A stretch of DNA of 64,000 nt from Homalodisca vitripennis (lineage: Eukaryota > Arthropoda > Insecta > Hemiptera > Cicadellidae), in contig NW_025776837.1 in assembly GCF_021130785.1 (NCBI RefSeq), positions 1 through 64,000 on the forward strand, in the 5' to 3' direction. A program made the position numbers and the translations under genes. Shown here in pieces: positions 22,777-33,000 of this stretch. How positions within the stretch are numbered: the first letter of the stretch is position 1; every line of letters starts with the position of its first letter. The notes under the pieces were generated by a model, which was not told the origin of the DNA, made no database searches, and was given only the letters and a program-made list of their open reading frames with translations.

Positions 22777-23071
22777 CTTTGCTATAAATACTATGCTTAG
22801 CCTTTTACTGTGTATGATTTAAATTTCAGTATAAGTATCTCAGTGATGATTCTTTTCTGCCATTAGTATGTTATATAAATATGAAGTTTCAATAAATATG
22901 TTTCCTTACCCAATTACATGCCTTCGCCAAACAATATATGGCATTGTGTCATCGGTACTGATTACTGGATGCGTTTCCTGATCTTGTTCAACAGATCAGT
23001 AAACACGATCGTTTTGAGATTGAACTCAGTTGTATTTTGTAGCAGATTTAGCAGGGGTGACAGTACTGTAT
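22777..23071. other. FoxP: Sequence 3' of FoxP exon B
   Basis: On the minus strand this follows the exon B stop codon and would be 3' UTR if B is a terminal exon. The nearest minus-strand AATAAA I see is at 22531-22536, inside the inverted-repeat element. No further forkhead or C-terminal FoxP sequence recognised. Confidence 0.35.
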
Positions 23072-23203
23072 CTATTGACCAATGCCACGCGATAAGTGCC
23101 GCCTCTTGACATACTCTGCGTCATCCACCATCCAGAAAGAGCCAAAGTCATCTTCATATCGGACAAAACACTTGTATAGAGAGAGATTGGTGCGGATGGC
23201 GTT
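23072..23203 (-). CDS. FoxP: FoxP alternative forkhead exon B (partial gene)
   Basis: Reads [20 protein letters not shown] then [20 protein letters not shown] and IGQ-stop. This is the second half of a forkhead domain: recognition helix H3 ([13 protein letters not shown]) and wing 1 ([11 protein letters not shown]). It matches the insect FoxP isoform type with [11 protein letters not shown] and KRRHLSRG rather than the canonical exon. It follows TATACAG|AAC with a strong pyrimidine tract, phase 0. At the position of the base-contacting His of H3 (RHN in exon A) it has Thr (RTN). As read it ends at TAG, 43 codons in, so it may be terminal; alternatively a weak donor (ATTG|GTCAAT, exon end 23080) links to a later exon. 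FoxP is a neuronal transcription factor. Confidence 0.88.
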   Translation of the reverse strand, partial: NAIRTNLSLYKCFVRYEDDFGSFWMVDDAEYVKRRHLSRGIGQ

Positions 23204-23553
23204 CTGTATACATAGACCATCAACACAGAGAAAATAGTGTGAAAGACAAAGTTAAGAAAGAGAGAGAGAGAAAAAAGATATAAAAAGACGGACTCCTGGT
23301 AACTGCCTTATGAGCAAGACATGTTCAGCACGAATGTACCTGTGTGTCTGTAGCGGCCGACGTTGATGTAGACCTGTTCTGTTCTGACTTACTGTTGTGC
23401 GGTGCGCGGTATTTACAAAGAAAAGCGAAGGAAGGAAAACACAAACAATTAAAAGAGAAGTGAAAAAAGATTGAAAGAGTGTTAAAAATTCGGACTGAAA
23501 TGCTTGCTAAAAGGAGCTACAGGAGTCTCAACCGAATTGCCCGGTAGACATAC
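23204..23553 (-). promoter_or_regulatory. FoxP: 350-bp intron between FoxP exons A and B
   Basis: Bounded on the minus strand by donor GTATGT (exon A side) and acceptor TATACAG (exon B side). The plus-strand purine tract at about 23250-23278 is a long CT-rich polypyrimidine tract for exon B on the minus strand. Splicing A to B would shift the frame (A ends in phase 2, B starts in phase 0), so this intron should normally be skipped over as a choice point rather than removed in a coding transcript. Confidence 0.6.
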
Positions 23554-23678
23554 CCGATGAGGCACCGTTGCGGACGACGTTTGTAAAACTCCATCTCGTC
23601 CACTGTCCAGACGGCACCCTTCACGTTGTCCACACGCATGAAACATTTATGGAGAGACAGGTTGTGGCGCACTGCGTT
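23554..23678 (-). CDS. FoxP: FoxP canonical forkhead exon A (partial gene)
   Basis: 125 nt, 41 codons plus 2 nt: [20 protein letters not shown] then [20 protein letters not shown] and I. This is nearly the FOXP-family consensus for helix H3 and the wings; the [10 protein letters not shown] wing with YxKRR-like ending separates FoxP from other Fox classes. The exon starts after TTGTATAG|AAC at the same codon as exon B, matching the conserved FoxP intron after ...TWK, and ends CGG|GTATGT. The Arg of RHN corresponds to human FOXP2 R553. The upstream half of the forkhead, zinc finger and leucine zipper were not found, so they lie upstream in intron-separated exons, possibly beyond 64 kb. Confidence 0.93.
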
Positions 23679-24079
23679 CTATACAACACAATTCACGTAG
23701 CAGTACATAACAGTTTATATTGCTATAGTCACTTTGAAATTTACAGCTAGCTTCAAACCGATCAAAGTGTCTAATCATTAATCTTTCTCTTGATGTAGAC
23801 TAAATCTATTATTTCAATACAGCTATGCAAAAAAGTAGAGATTGAATACTTTTTTAATCAATCTTCTTTTCTTTCAAAAGAGCTTTAAACTATCAAAATT
23901 AGTTGATGTTCTAAACATCTTTCAGGTGAAGCATATAAGTTACTTCATATATGTTTACTTCATAGAATAATTTATTGTGATGTAACCCGTGCAGGACTTT
24001 ATGTACACCCTGTATGCTTGTTTTAAAGATCTACACTTAGTATATTTCATAACATTTATTTGCAACTGGGAACACTGTA

Positions 24080-24430
24080 ATTTTACTATTACTTTACATG
24101 TCGTTATATTATATTGTGGCAAAGTCACCAGATTAGTTTAAATAAGCACAATACTAAACGTCATATCATTGCAATAAGTAATTGTAATTACATTACGATT
24201 ATAAAATATTCTCATGTAAACATATCCTGAACTAAATAATATTAGCGTGGCATTATGAAAGAGCAATTGTAGCCAAATTTACTTTTAAATAAACCAATGC
24301 GTTACCTACAGTATTGTATGTGTCGTGTGTGTATTAGTGTGATTGTGGTGACCTGCAATTGAATCACGCTGTAACAATCAGAAAATACAACATAAAAATC
24401 TAAAAAATGTTATGATTTTAATCGTAAGAA
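24080..24430 (+). repeat. R-family repeat, old S1 fragment
   Basis: Contains TATGTGTCGTGTGTGTATTA then GTGTGA-TG-GG-GACCT and ATCACGCTGTAACAA, in the same order as 57180-57255 and 39950-40025, but more diverged. Upstream sequence with CATGTAAACATAT also corresponds. Confidence 0.55.
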
Positions 24431-25864
24431 ATATTTTATTAAAGTAGAGATTTACAATTAGGGTAGATTTTTCTAGCTCACGTACATTTGCTCATTCTAC
24501 GTTTTAGTTTATATTTCTCCTACCTCATATGCATATTTAGTACATGTCGTATTTAAGTTGATACCATCCGTAAATTTTCATGGTTACCGAGTGTGACATT
24601 TGGTCGCAGATGAAAGAAATAAAACAAAGTTTTATTGATTTTGGACTACTGTAAGAGTGTTACTACTGTAAGCTGCTAATCTAGGCGAGGGTGGGGTGAG
24701 TTGAAGTAAAAATAAGAAAATACTCGTACGTTCAGATCCTCCCACAGCTGGACAAGTACCTCTTTCTCGTTTATTCCAGAATGAGATATATCGTTGACAA
24801 ATGTTGATAATTTGTCATTGTCACTTAAAATTTTCTGATAAAAATATACCTTGAATAATTCAAAATTTAATTTGTAATTTCCTTTCACGGGAATATTATA
24901 TAATAGTCGTATTCATCCATTTCATGTGTCAACACTTTTAGACTTCTTAACTTTCTAATATAGTATACACCGAGTTTTACTACTTCTTTTGCTTTTTAAC
25001 GCACTCCAGAAAGATAAAAGTTTATATATTAATCATTAAAATTTGTATTTTTTTATTCGAAAGTCATTGACTTAAATAAGTAAGAAGTAATGCTAAGATG
25101 ATCACAGCATAATTCACCTGTAGAAAGTTAATATTTACACTTGCTTGTGGACTATCCACAGTACTTGTTTTATATGGATTGATAAAGTCATTTGCAATAG
25201 ACAGAACAATACGCTCACTACCTCGATGTTATACAGTATTTTTACCGTATATAGCAAAAGGTAAGACCAAGGCAATAAGTATATAATTTTGATTTACCAG
25301 TTTGAAGTGTAGGCCTAGTCCCAAGCTGTAGTTCCTTTGTTGAGAGTCCCGGATTTGAAGAAGCCTTTATAAATCCAGGTTGAGTTAACGACTAAATTAA
25401 ATTGCACTAGCTGTAAATCCTCTTTAATATTATTCCAATTACAAATTTACGTTACACTAAGCCACTGCAATTAAATGTTAAAACCTCGTACACGGTTTTC
25501 CTGGAGATGATAATAAGTATTGTTAGGTATCATACAGTTTATCCATAGATTAATCGTAGATTTTTTAGTTATTGTAACACTATTATTTGGTTTGTTTCGC
25601 TGTTTATCTCGATTTATCCTTAGTTTACTCAAGTATCCTTAGTTTATCAATACAATAGCTTGAGTACAATAGCTTTATTGATCCTCTTGGTGAAGTTTTC
25701 AAACACAATGACAAAAACTTAATGCTAGTAATGAAATGAAAGGATAAATAACTTCGAACATAATCTTACTAAAAGGAAACATATAAAAGTACATCACGTA
25801 AGAACAGTAAACCTGTATAGAAGTAATTAAAATTTAACTAGCCACACGTGAGAAAGTCTGGAGC
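24431..25864. other. Sequence without recognisable genes
   Basis: Lies between two old R-family fragments and may be diverged R sequence, but I could not align it by eye. The minus ORF at 24676-24888 has no recognised domain. Confidence 0.45.
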
Positions 25865-25990
25865 ATGTTCCGGCAACAAACAACACTGGCTCTAATTTGC
25901 CGCATTAGTTCTTAACAAAGGGTTTTATTAAATTGGCGCGCTCACAACGTTTTGCTTTTCCCAGTGTATTTCAGCGCCGTAAAGCACAAA
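25865..25990 (+). repeat. R-family repeat, S4 fragment
   Basis: TTCCGGCAACAAACAACACTGGCTCTAATTTG... matches the start of the window (1-100) and the S4 start at 46910-47010 (TTTCGGCAACAAGCAATG) and 59845-59880. Confidence 0.6.
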
Positions 25991-26509
25991 TTGGAAGCCT
26001 CCAATAGCAATGTTTATTTTAAAGGCAATACGAGAATATAACATTTTTCTAGCAATATTTTTGACTGTAATTGCAGAAATTTATTATGAAGGAGTGGATT
26101 TCGTCCAAACACAAATATTTATAAGAAACCAATAGGGAAATCGGGTTGTTGTACGACTGTCAATACGTCTATAAATCCGTCCGTCCGTCTGTACGATAAC
26201 TCTTTATAGTTTTTGCGATTTGAAATTTGGTTCACGTAGGATCTTTGTCCAAGGAAGAAGATTTTAATTCTTGAAAAGATTAAATTCCTTCAGGTCGTGA
26301 GTTATGTTCATGACAAAGACATAATGCTGAAGTTGCAATCTGGAATTCGGAGTAACAAATATCACATGCACTGAACTTAAATTTATGCGCTATCCTATAA
26401 GTAGCAAGTAACACGGGACAATATAGCTCACTGATCATGCTTCATTATTCCCAAGAATTTGACTGGATCAGTTACGAATTTTTGACAGCTAAAATGAGTT
26501 ATTGCAGAT

Positions 26510-27370
26510 CTAGAGAGACATTGTCAGATGGGTTAATTCATGGCTAAGTGAACGGCAGCAGGTCACGAAGGCATGGAGTAAGACTTCCTTGCCCCTTCCT
26601 AAGCGGCGTGGTGTGACTCAGGGTATTGTTTGGGGCATATTCTCTTCAATCTGTACCCATATAATCTGTCCAACTATATGCAGACGGTTGTCAGTTACAT
26701 ATTTCATATAAAATTGAAAATATGAAAACTTGTGGTCGGTGGTATAAATTCTGATCTGGACAAGATCATTACATGGTCTGTCAGAAAAGGCCTCAAGACA
26801 AACTTCAGCAAGTGTTCAGTTTTGCATATATCTTCTTAAAAAGTCCTCTGCAGCGTAAGTGCATGTGATGCTTGAAGGCCAGGCCCTGGTGATTTCAGAC
26901 AAGGTAAAAACGCTGGGCGTTTTTGCTTGACTAATTTTGCTTGAACTCACATTTTCTGATACTTCATAACACTCCATTGCGTGATTTCTGGCTCAAAGGA
27001 TTGTTCAGGTTTAGAAAACTTTTACCGAAATCCAATAAAGTTCACCTCATGCAGTCAGTCATTTTTTCAGTATTTATTACTGTTATCCATCATATGGGAG
27101 TAGCCTCTAAATAGAGAATACGGGAAGTTGCAAAACACTGCAGTAAGGTTCGATTATTCTCTCTCACGTTTTTACCTAGTCTTCCCTTATCCCTTATCAT
27201 AAAACTGGCCACCTGGTTTCTAGGGTAGTCTTCTGCAGGATCCTGACGTGTTGCATGGTCTAAAAATCTTGTCTCTAAAGGAGCCGCAATACCTGAATGA
27301 AAGGCTACGTTCCCGCGTAGAGGTTGCTGAATGATACGAAAGTCAGCGTGGAATACTGCATTTTCCTAGA
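26510..27370 (+). pseudogene. LINE reverse transcriptase remnant
   Basis: Frame-shifted pieces follow RT order: WLSERQQVTKAWSK and LPLPKRRGVTQGIV (thumb-proximal fingers/palm, RRGVPQG-like), QLYADGCQL (the catalytic YADD box with the second Asp read as Gly), INSDLDKIITWSVRKGL then KTNFSKCSVLHI, a DKVKTLGVF stretch, IWE/LQNTAVRF, and QYLNERLRSRV near 27295. This is the palm to C-terminal part of a Jockey/CR1-type LINE. Many stops and frameshifts; long dead. About 26150-26290, just upstream, contains a CCGTCCGTCCGTC tract of unknown origin. Confidence 0.8.
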
Positions 27371-29040
27371 GTTAGGCTAGAGACTAGCAAATAAAACCAG
27401 ATAAAACAAAGTTTACACGATTGTAGTAATTTAAAACTTTTTACCTGTTTAAACAGTTTATTAGTGTTAATTTCGCTATTAGTTTAAGCTAAGTTAGTTT
27501 TAATTTCACTTAAAAAATATAATATAGTGGAAAGCCCTATTCCTAATCCATTCAGTCAGAGAACTTAGAGAGTGTTTACGTTCATAAAGATGAGCTTTCA
27601 CGATATATGGAACCGATATGGACTCCAATCGTCGACAGTACTCTAGTGGAAAGTAACGACTAACACGATAAACTAGTGCTCCGGTGAAGGTAGTTTCGTC
27701 TATAGCGTTTTGGGCCACATTGGTTTACATATTTTATATAGTTGGTGTTCACTAGTTAAGCAGGCCTACCAAATCAAAAATATTTTATACCGACTTGGAG
27801 AGTTGATTACAATTTAATCCTTGAATTGCATTCAGAGTTTTGTGGCAAATAACCCAAATCTTTATACGGTCTTAGTGGAATTTCCAACAGTTAATATTCA
27901 ACAGCAAGTGCGAGAAAGGGTTTAGAACCCCATAAGAAACAACGTTACTCTCCTGCTAGGTAGGGAAGGAACATTCCTTTAATGACTGGTCACTCTAAGG
28001 CACTCAGGAATACTCAAGCAGGTGGTGGTGTGGAGGTTTGATAGTAAATATAGTTGTACATTTTTTGTTCAGGATAGTATCTATGAATGAATAATGACAG
28101 ATGACATGAGCATTTCCAGTCTAAAAAATATTTTTTTATTCAATATTATTATAAAAGTGCTATTGATACTTAGTAAATTTGTATCAGTTTATAAGAAATT
28201 GGAATGAAACCGAGCTAAACCAAATAACAGTGAATTCAGAACTAACACTCGTGCGTGCCGACTGTCCTTTCCCTTTTGATTCCCTTAGGACAAGAGGAAC
28301 CCGTGTCTTTAAGTCTCTATGACCTTTCTGTGTTGTTATGCAGACGGCTAAACGGACAGACAAACGGAAACACGGAATATTTGATCTTTTGACCTAAATG
28401 TCAATAACCAGTAAGGTCCTTCCTTGAATCACGAATAATCTACGCACAAGGAATCTACATACAGCTGTATATCAAAAGTTTTTACAGACAGGCGTACGGG
28501 CGAAACAAACAGACAGACGTACGTACTTTGGCCGTATGATCTCAAAATCAATATATTTCTTAAACAGATAAGTAGAAATTTCTATATTTAAGAGCGTTTG
28601 TCGTTTACAAACGTTTTCCTGAATACCTTAGTGGTTGAAAATTACATAGTTTGTTAAGGTCTTTAATTATAATTCACATATTTCAGATTTTCTAATTTAA
28701 TTTTCATTTCAAGTTTTTAAAATCGGTTTTTAAAATAAAAAAATAGTAACAGTGATCCCCTATTGAAAACTCTCCGTCAGCCGTTCGGTATCAAATACAT
28801 CGATAAAAACAAATTTGAAAAATAAATATGTATAATTCACTTCAGCTTTTGGTAAAATAAAATTAAAGTTTATCACATAATAACCGTTTGCAGCATTAAA
28901 TTGTTTTTCAGGAATTATTTCATTGGCTTTTGTTTTATATTTTGTTGAAATATATGAGATTCAACTGAATAATAAAATACTCGTATTTTAATGAATTAAT
29001 ATAATACTATGAGCAAAATAAAATACTTAGAACAGACTTT
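27371..29040. other. Sequence without genes; two imperfect direct repeats
   Basis: 28344-28412 and 28490-28562 share a design: ACGGACAGACAAACGG or AACAGACAGACGTACG, followed by a TGAT(C)T...CCTAAATGTCAATA / TCTCAAAATCAATA stretch. The origin is unknown. The rest shows nothing recognisable. Confidence 0.4.
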
Positions 29041-29044
29041 GTAG

Positions 29045-29195
29045 AAAAGAAAATTAGTAAATTTGCAAGAAAGAGGTAACAAAAGGTTTCAGAATATGGT
29101 ACGGAATATATTCTAAAAACTCAGCTACGAGATCAGCCCCGACGAGGTTTTTCTCAACGAGCGTCTTGTTGAACATCTAAAATTCTGGCCGTACT
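29045..29195. repeat. Dispersed repeat shared with 62095-62265, copy 1
   Basis: AAGAAAGAGGTAACAA..., GAACATATTCTA-type and GATCAGCCC...CT blocks occur in the same order in both places. Coding or element identity not recognised. Confidence 0.55.
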
Positions 29196-29475
29196 AAGCT
29201 ATATATTTTATTGTCACTTTTATATTGTTATTCATCCTAACTATCTACTGTTAAGGGGTCGGATTTAAAGAATTTATCTAGCATATATTATATATTATGT
29301 TTTTTCAATACATTGTAAAAGTATATAAGTTCAATTTTCATACAATGTTCAAAAAATCGTTTCAAATAAAATTATAACAGGATTATTGTTTCTATTAAAC
29401 AGTATTATTATAACAAAGAGAAAAATATAAAATTTTACGATCGTTTAACACAATCTATTATTTATAATTCATATT

Positions 29476-29932
29476 ATGAGCGCTTATAATATTTACTCCA
29501 AAATGTCAGGGGAACCGTATAATGTAAAAGAAATGGAAACTCTAGACTTCTACGATTGGAAGAAGCTTTCTGAAGACATGGGCAAAACTTTTTCTATAAA
29601 CAAGGATGATGAGAAATGTACATGGAAGGATGTAAAGATAGTAAAAGTGAGAAAAGAAAACGAATATTCATTGATTTACAAGACGTCTTATAAAGACGAA
29701 CATTTCATAAGAAATTTACACAAGAAAAAATCTAGAAAGAGTGCAAAGGAGTTAGTTTTGAAGAAAGCTTATACCGAAGCACCTCTTATTTCAGATAATA
29801 AGGAAAAGGATCTATTATCATTGTGTTCAGCAAAACTTAATTCCTAAAGCACATCACCAATTTTATTGTAATTTACAAAGCTCAAAAAAGGTCATTTCAA
29901 TAGCCCAGGACAGCAGTGATGAAGATGATTAA
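29476..29932 (+). pseudogene. Orphan transposase-like C-terminal domain with one frameshift
   Basis: The open frame starts at the ATG 29476 and runs 123 codons (LDFYDWKKLSED, KCTWKDVKIVKVRKENEYSL, LIYKTSYKD, LISDNKEKDLLSLC), then meets TAA at 29845-29847. One base out of phase, sequence resumes as IPKAHHQFYCNLQSSKK and ends SIAQDSSDEDD-stop at 29932, as expected for this domain: KKxDLLSL then IPxxxHxFYxxL and an acidic tail. A one-base A insertion near 29840 explains it. I recall this module as the C-terminal part of the SDGCGGQN-type transposase family; its WKDVK..., DLLSL and FYxxL blocks align loosely with residues 412-522 of the 16283 ORF. The catalytic core is absent, so this is a remnant or a small exapted gene. 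Confidence 0.6.
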
Positions 29933-29998
29933 AACAATGTTTTCTTGATAAATTTAATACTTTTTTAAAGCTGTATGTACAAAAGTTCTAAAAATGTA

Positions 29999-30004
29999 AA
30001 TAAA
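29999..30004 (+). promoter_or_regulatory. Polyadenylation signal
   Basis: AATAAA 67 bp after the shifted-frame stop at 29932. Confidence 0.35.
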
Positions 30005-33000
30005 AAAATTGATTAAAATACATTGCTTTATTTCATCATTATTTATTATCGTTAAAAATAATTATTCTAAATAATAGTGTAAATATTATACTTGAGACAA
30101 GGATTTGGAAAAGTATGATTTATTAGTGCTACAGTGGGACATTCGTGCCAGGTCTTATTTTATATTTTTTATGTACATAATTGAGGTACTAATTACAAGT
30201 AACTATTGCAAAACTGTTTAAAGATGTATCAGATAACACTTTGGGAATTTTTTTTAGTTTCAATTAGGCAAATGTTTAAGAAGTAAACTGCTATCATCTA
30301 ACATGTAAAACTTTGATCGCTGATTCCCGAAATAGGGTCTTTGGTACATGTCCCACTGTTGCTCTGAGGTAGCGATATGGTTTAGGGTGAATTAAACTTA
30401 CCAATCTCGGGCCACTTCTAAGAAATTTACTTCAAAGATTCCATTGATTGGACGTAGAATTTCAAGTCGCCAGCAATTTAGAGCTCCAAGGGGAATTAGA
30501 CGGACGTAAGACTAGACCACTCGTCGTTCTTACAAGAGGCTGACCTCCAAAATTTACCAGAGATCTTTGTTCAAGAACTGGCTCTCTCTCTTATATCAAA
30601 ACATAATATACGTTATTGAATTATTATAAGTGTTTTTGTTTAAATCCTACTTTGTATTCATGGAAACTTGTGCAACTTAGTTGATTGTTGTTCAGCTGTG
30701 TCATTCAAAATGTTTACTGTTTATGTGAAAAATTGGACGTCATAACCTGTTCGAGAGGCATTTTTATTGTTTCTTTCAATCTTATATTAAACAAATAACC
30801 AAATACCATGGTTTCTACTAGCATGCTTTATCGTGCCAATAAGTTATAACATTTTTACGTAACTTTAAATTATATACGTAACTTTGTAACGTAGGTTCTG
30901 AGAACTTTGCCGGAGAACAGTTAAGAGTTTAGAGTGAACTTTGACTTGTAATATTGTAAGATAAGACTATGCGTCCCAGTTTTGTTTTTCATATTGTTGC
31001 TTACGGGAAGAAGGGTGTCGCTGGCATTTGCCGGGGTAAGTCCTAAGGGAAGGTAGTATCTGTAGTGTTACGTTTAATATTTCTTATGTATTGTTAGGAC
31101 GTAATTGTTTTTACATGTATGAATTTAAAACGTGCGATCCTGATGCGTTTTTTCTAGGAGGGTAATTTATCCAGTACATTAAAGAGATAAATATCCAGGA
31201 GGGTAATTTGTATATGGCTTGCGTAACAGGCTTCGCTGGTGTTGCATGCGCATGCGCACACCACAGCTCATTTTATTCTTGAGACGTCCCGCGGACAGAT
31301 AGACAGGCAAAACAATCATATAGAAAACACTTATTTTACATCCCTCGCCAGGCTTCATAATAATAAATTGCGTCATCCTACTGAGTGCTGATGCTTCAAT
31401 AACACTGAGCTGAATTTAATGGTTGAAACAAGCATCACCATAGACGCCATTCTTGTCTATGTAGAAATTAAGTTTGATGCTAAACCTAAAGTCCACAGCT
31501 TTTCGTGATATGTCGCCATATGATAAATTTATTTTTTTCTGCATTGAGTTAGATTTCATAGCAGTGTTCAAATAATATAAGTTCCGGTAAGGTAGAGAGA
31601 GTGCAACAGCGTAAGTATGTGCTGAAATTAAATCTTGTTAAAGAGTTTTAACATTGACGTTCCATTATGTAATGTTTTTTTTTTTACATACTATCCAAAT
31701 ATTAAAATTACCAAACTTTAAAATTCCACATGATTGTATACAGGTTGTCTTAAAATTGATTTATTCTGATATTTTCTATGCCCATAAGACCAATGTAAAA
31801 ATATTCGCTTACACTCATTATCATCAAAAAGATTTAGTAAGTATAAATTATAAAATATTACACAACTATTACATAAAATCATTTAACTGAAATAATTAGG
31901 CTTATTTGTTTCACCAATCAATAATCCTAGTTTTTGTCCCAAATAGGTTTTTTTTAATGTAATAGTTTTAGAAAAATCGTATAATGGTAATAATTATTTT
32001 ATAAAATTTTAAGAATCTACTCAAACTTACTGAAAATGTATCTAGTTAGTGTTGTACTTAAATACAATTTGCTATGATCGAGTGTGAAAGTGTTATATAC
32101 AAGTCTTAGAAGTATATAAGTAATAAAACTGGTCCAAAGTTGAGACTATTGTGGAGGGGGACAGCAAGATAGCCCTGAGGTTACGGTAGTCCGTTACATG
32201 ATAAATCGACACCTCTGGTCTAGTTGGCAGAGACCTCACATTACGTTATCTTACCAACATATTTTATAGAACCCTTCTCTAAACGTCGAAGTATAGCCCC
32301 AAGGTCCTTGATGCTCATGAGAAAAAAAACCATATCTTAGTCTTTTTTTTGTCCAGGCCCAGATCTCGTGAGTTAGAAGTGCATATGCGAAATGTTCCAT
32401 CTATACGGCAAATATTACCAAAGATTCCTATCAAAATCCCAAAATCATATTTAAATATGTTATACTTATATCTATAATGAGTTATTATTTACTATAATAA
32501 ACAGGAATATTTGTTAGATATTACCTTTTAGGGTTGATGTTCTAATGTGTATTGCAAATAAAAGAAATAATTTTCTGTTAACTTTTAACATTAATTTAGA
32601 ATAGAAAATTACCAATCTCTTGCTTGATACATTGGGATTGAGACATTGTGAAGGAGAGGGGTGTCAATTAAAAGGAATTTCTTTATTTATTAAAGATGTA
32701 GCCTCGAAAAGTGTTTGCTATAAATATACAAATACTTGTACAACAACAAATACACAATAAACAAATATACAATATAAACGTTTTACATATTTTGATATGT
32801 TTTATTTTGTACAATGTACATTTTAAATTCAACGAATTTATCATAAGGTGCTTGAAGGTTAAGGAAAATAAAGTAAATAAATGATTAAAACCAAATTTTC
32901 ATATGTTTTTAACTACCTTAGTGGCTATTTTTTTATATTTAATTTCGTATGTATGAATTTATATTATTTAAAAGTTTATTGATTAACTGTTATTATTGAA

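Noticed and set aside
24676..24888. 70-residue minus ORF as an upstream FoxP exon
   Set aside because: No zinc finger, leucine zipper or forkhead residues and no consistent splice sites.
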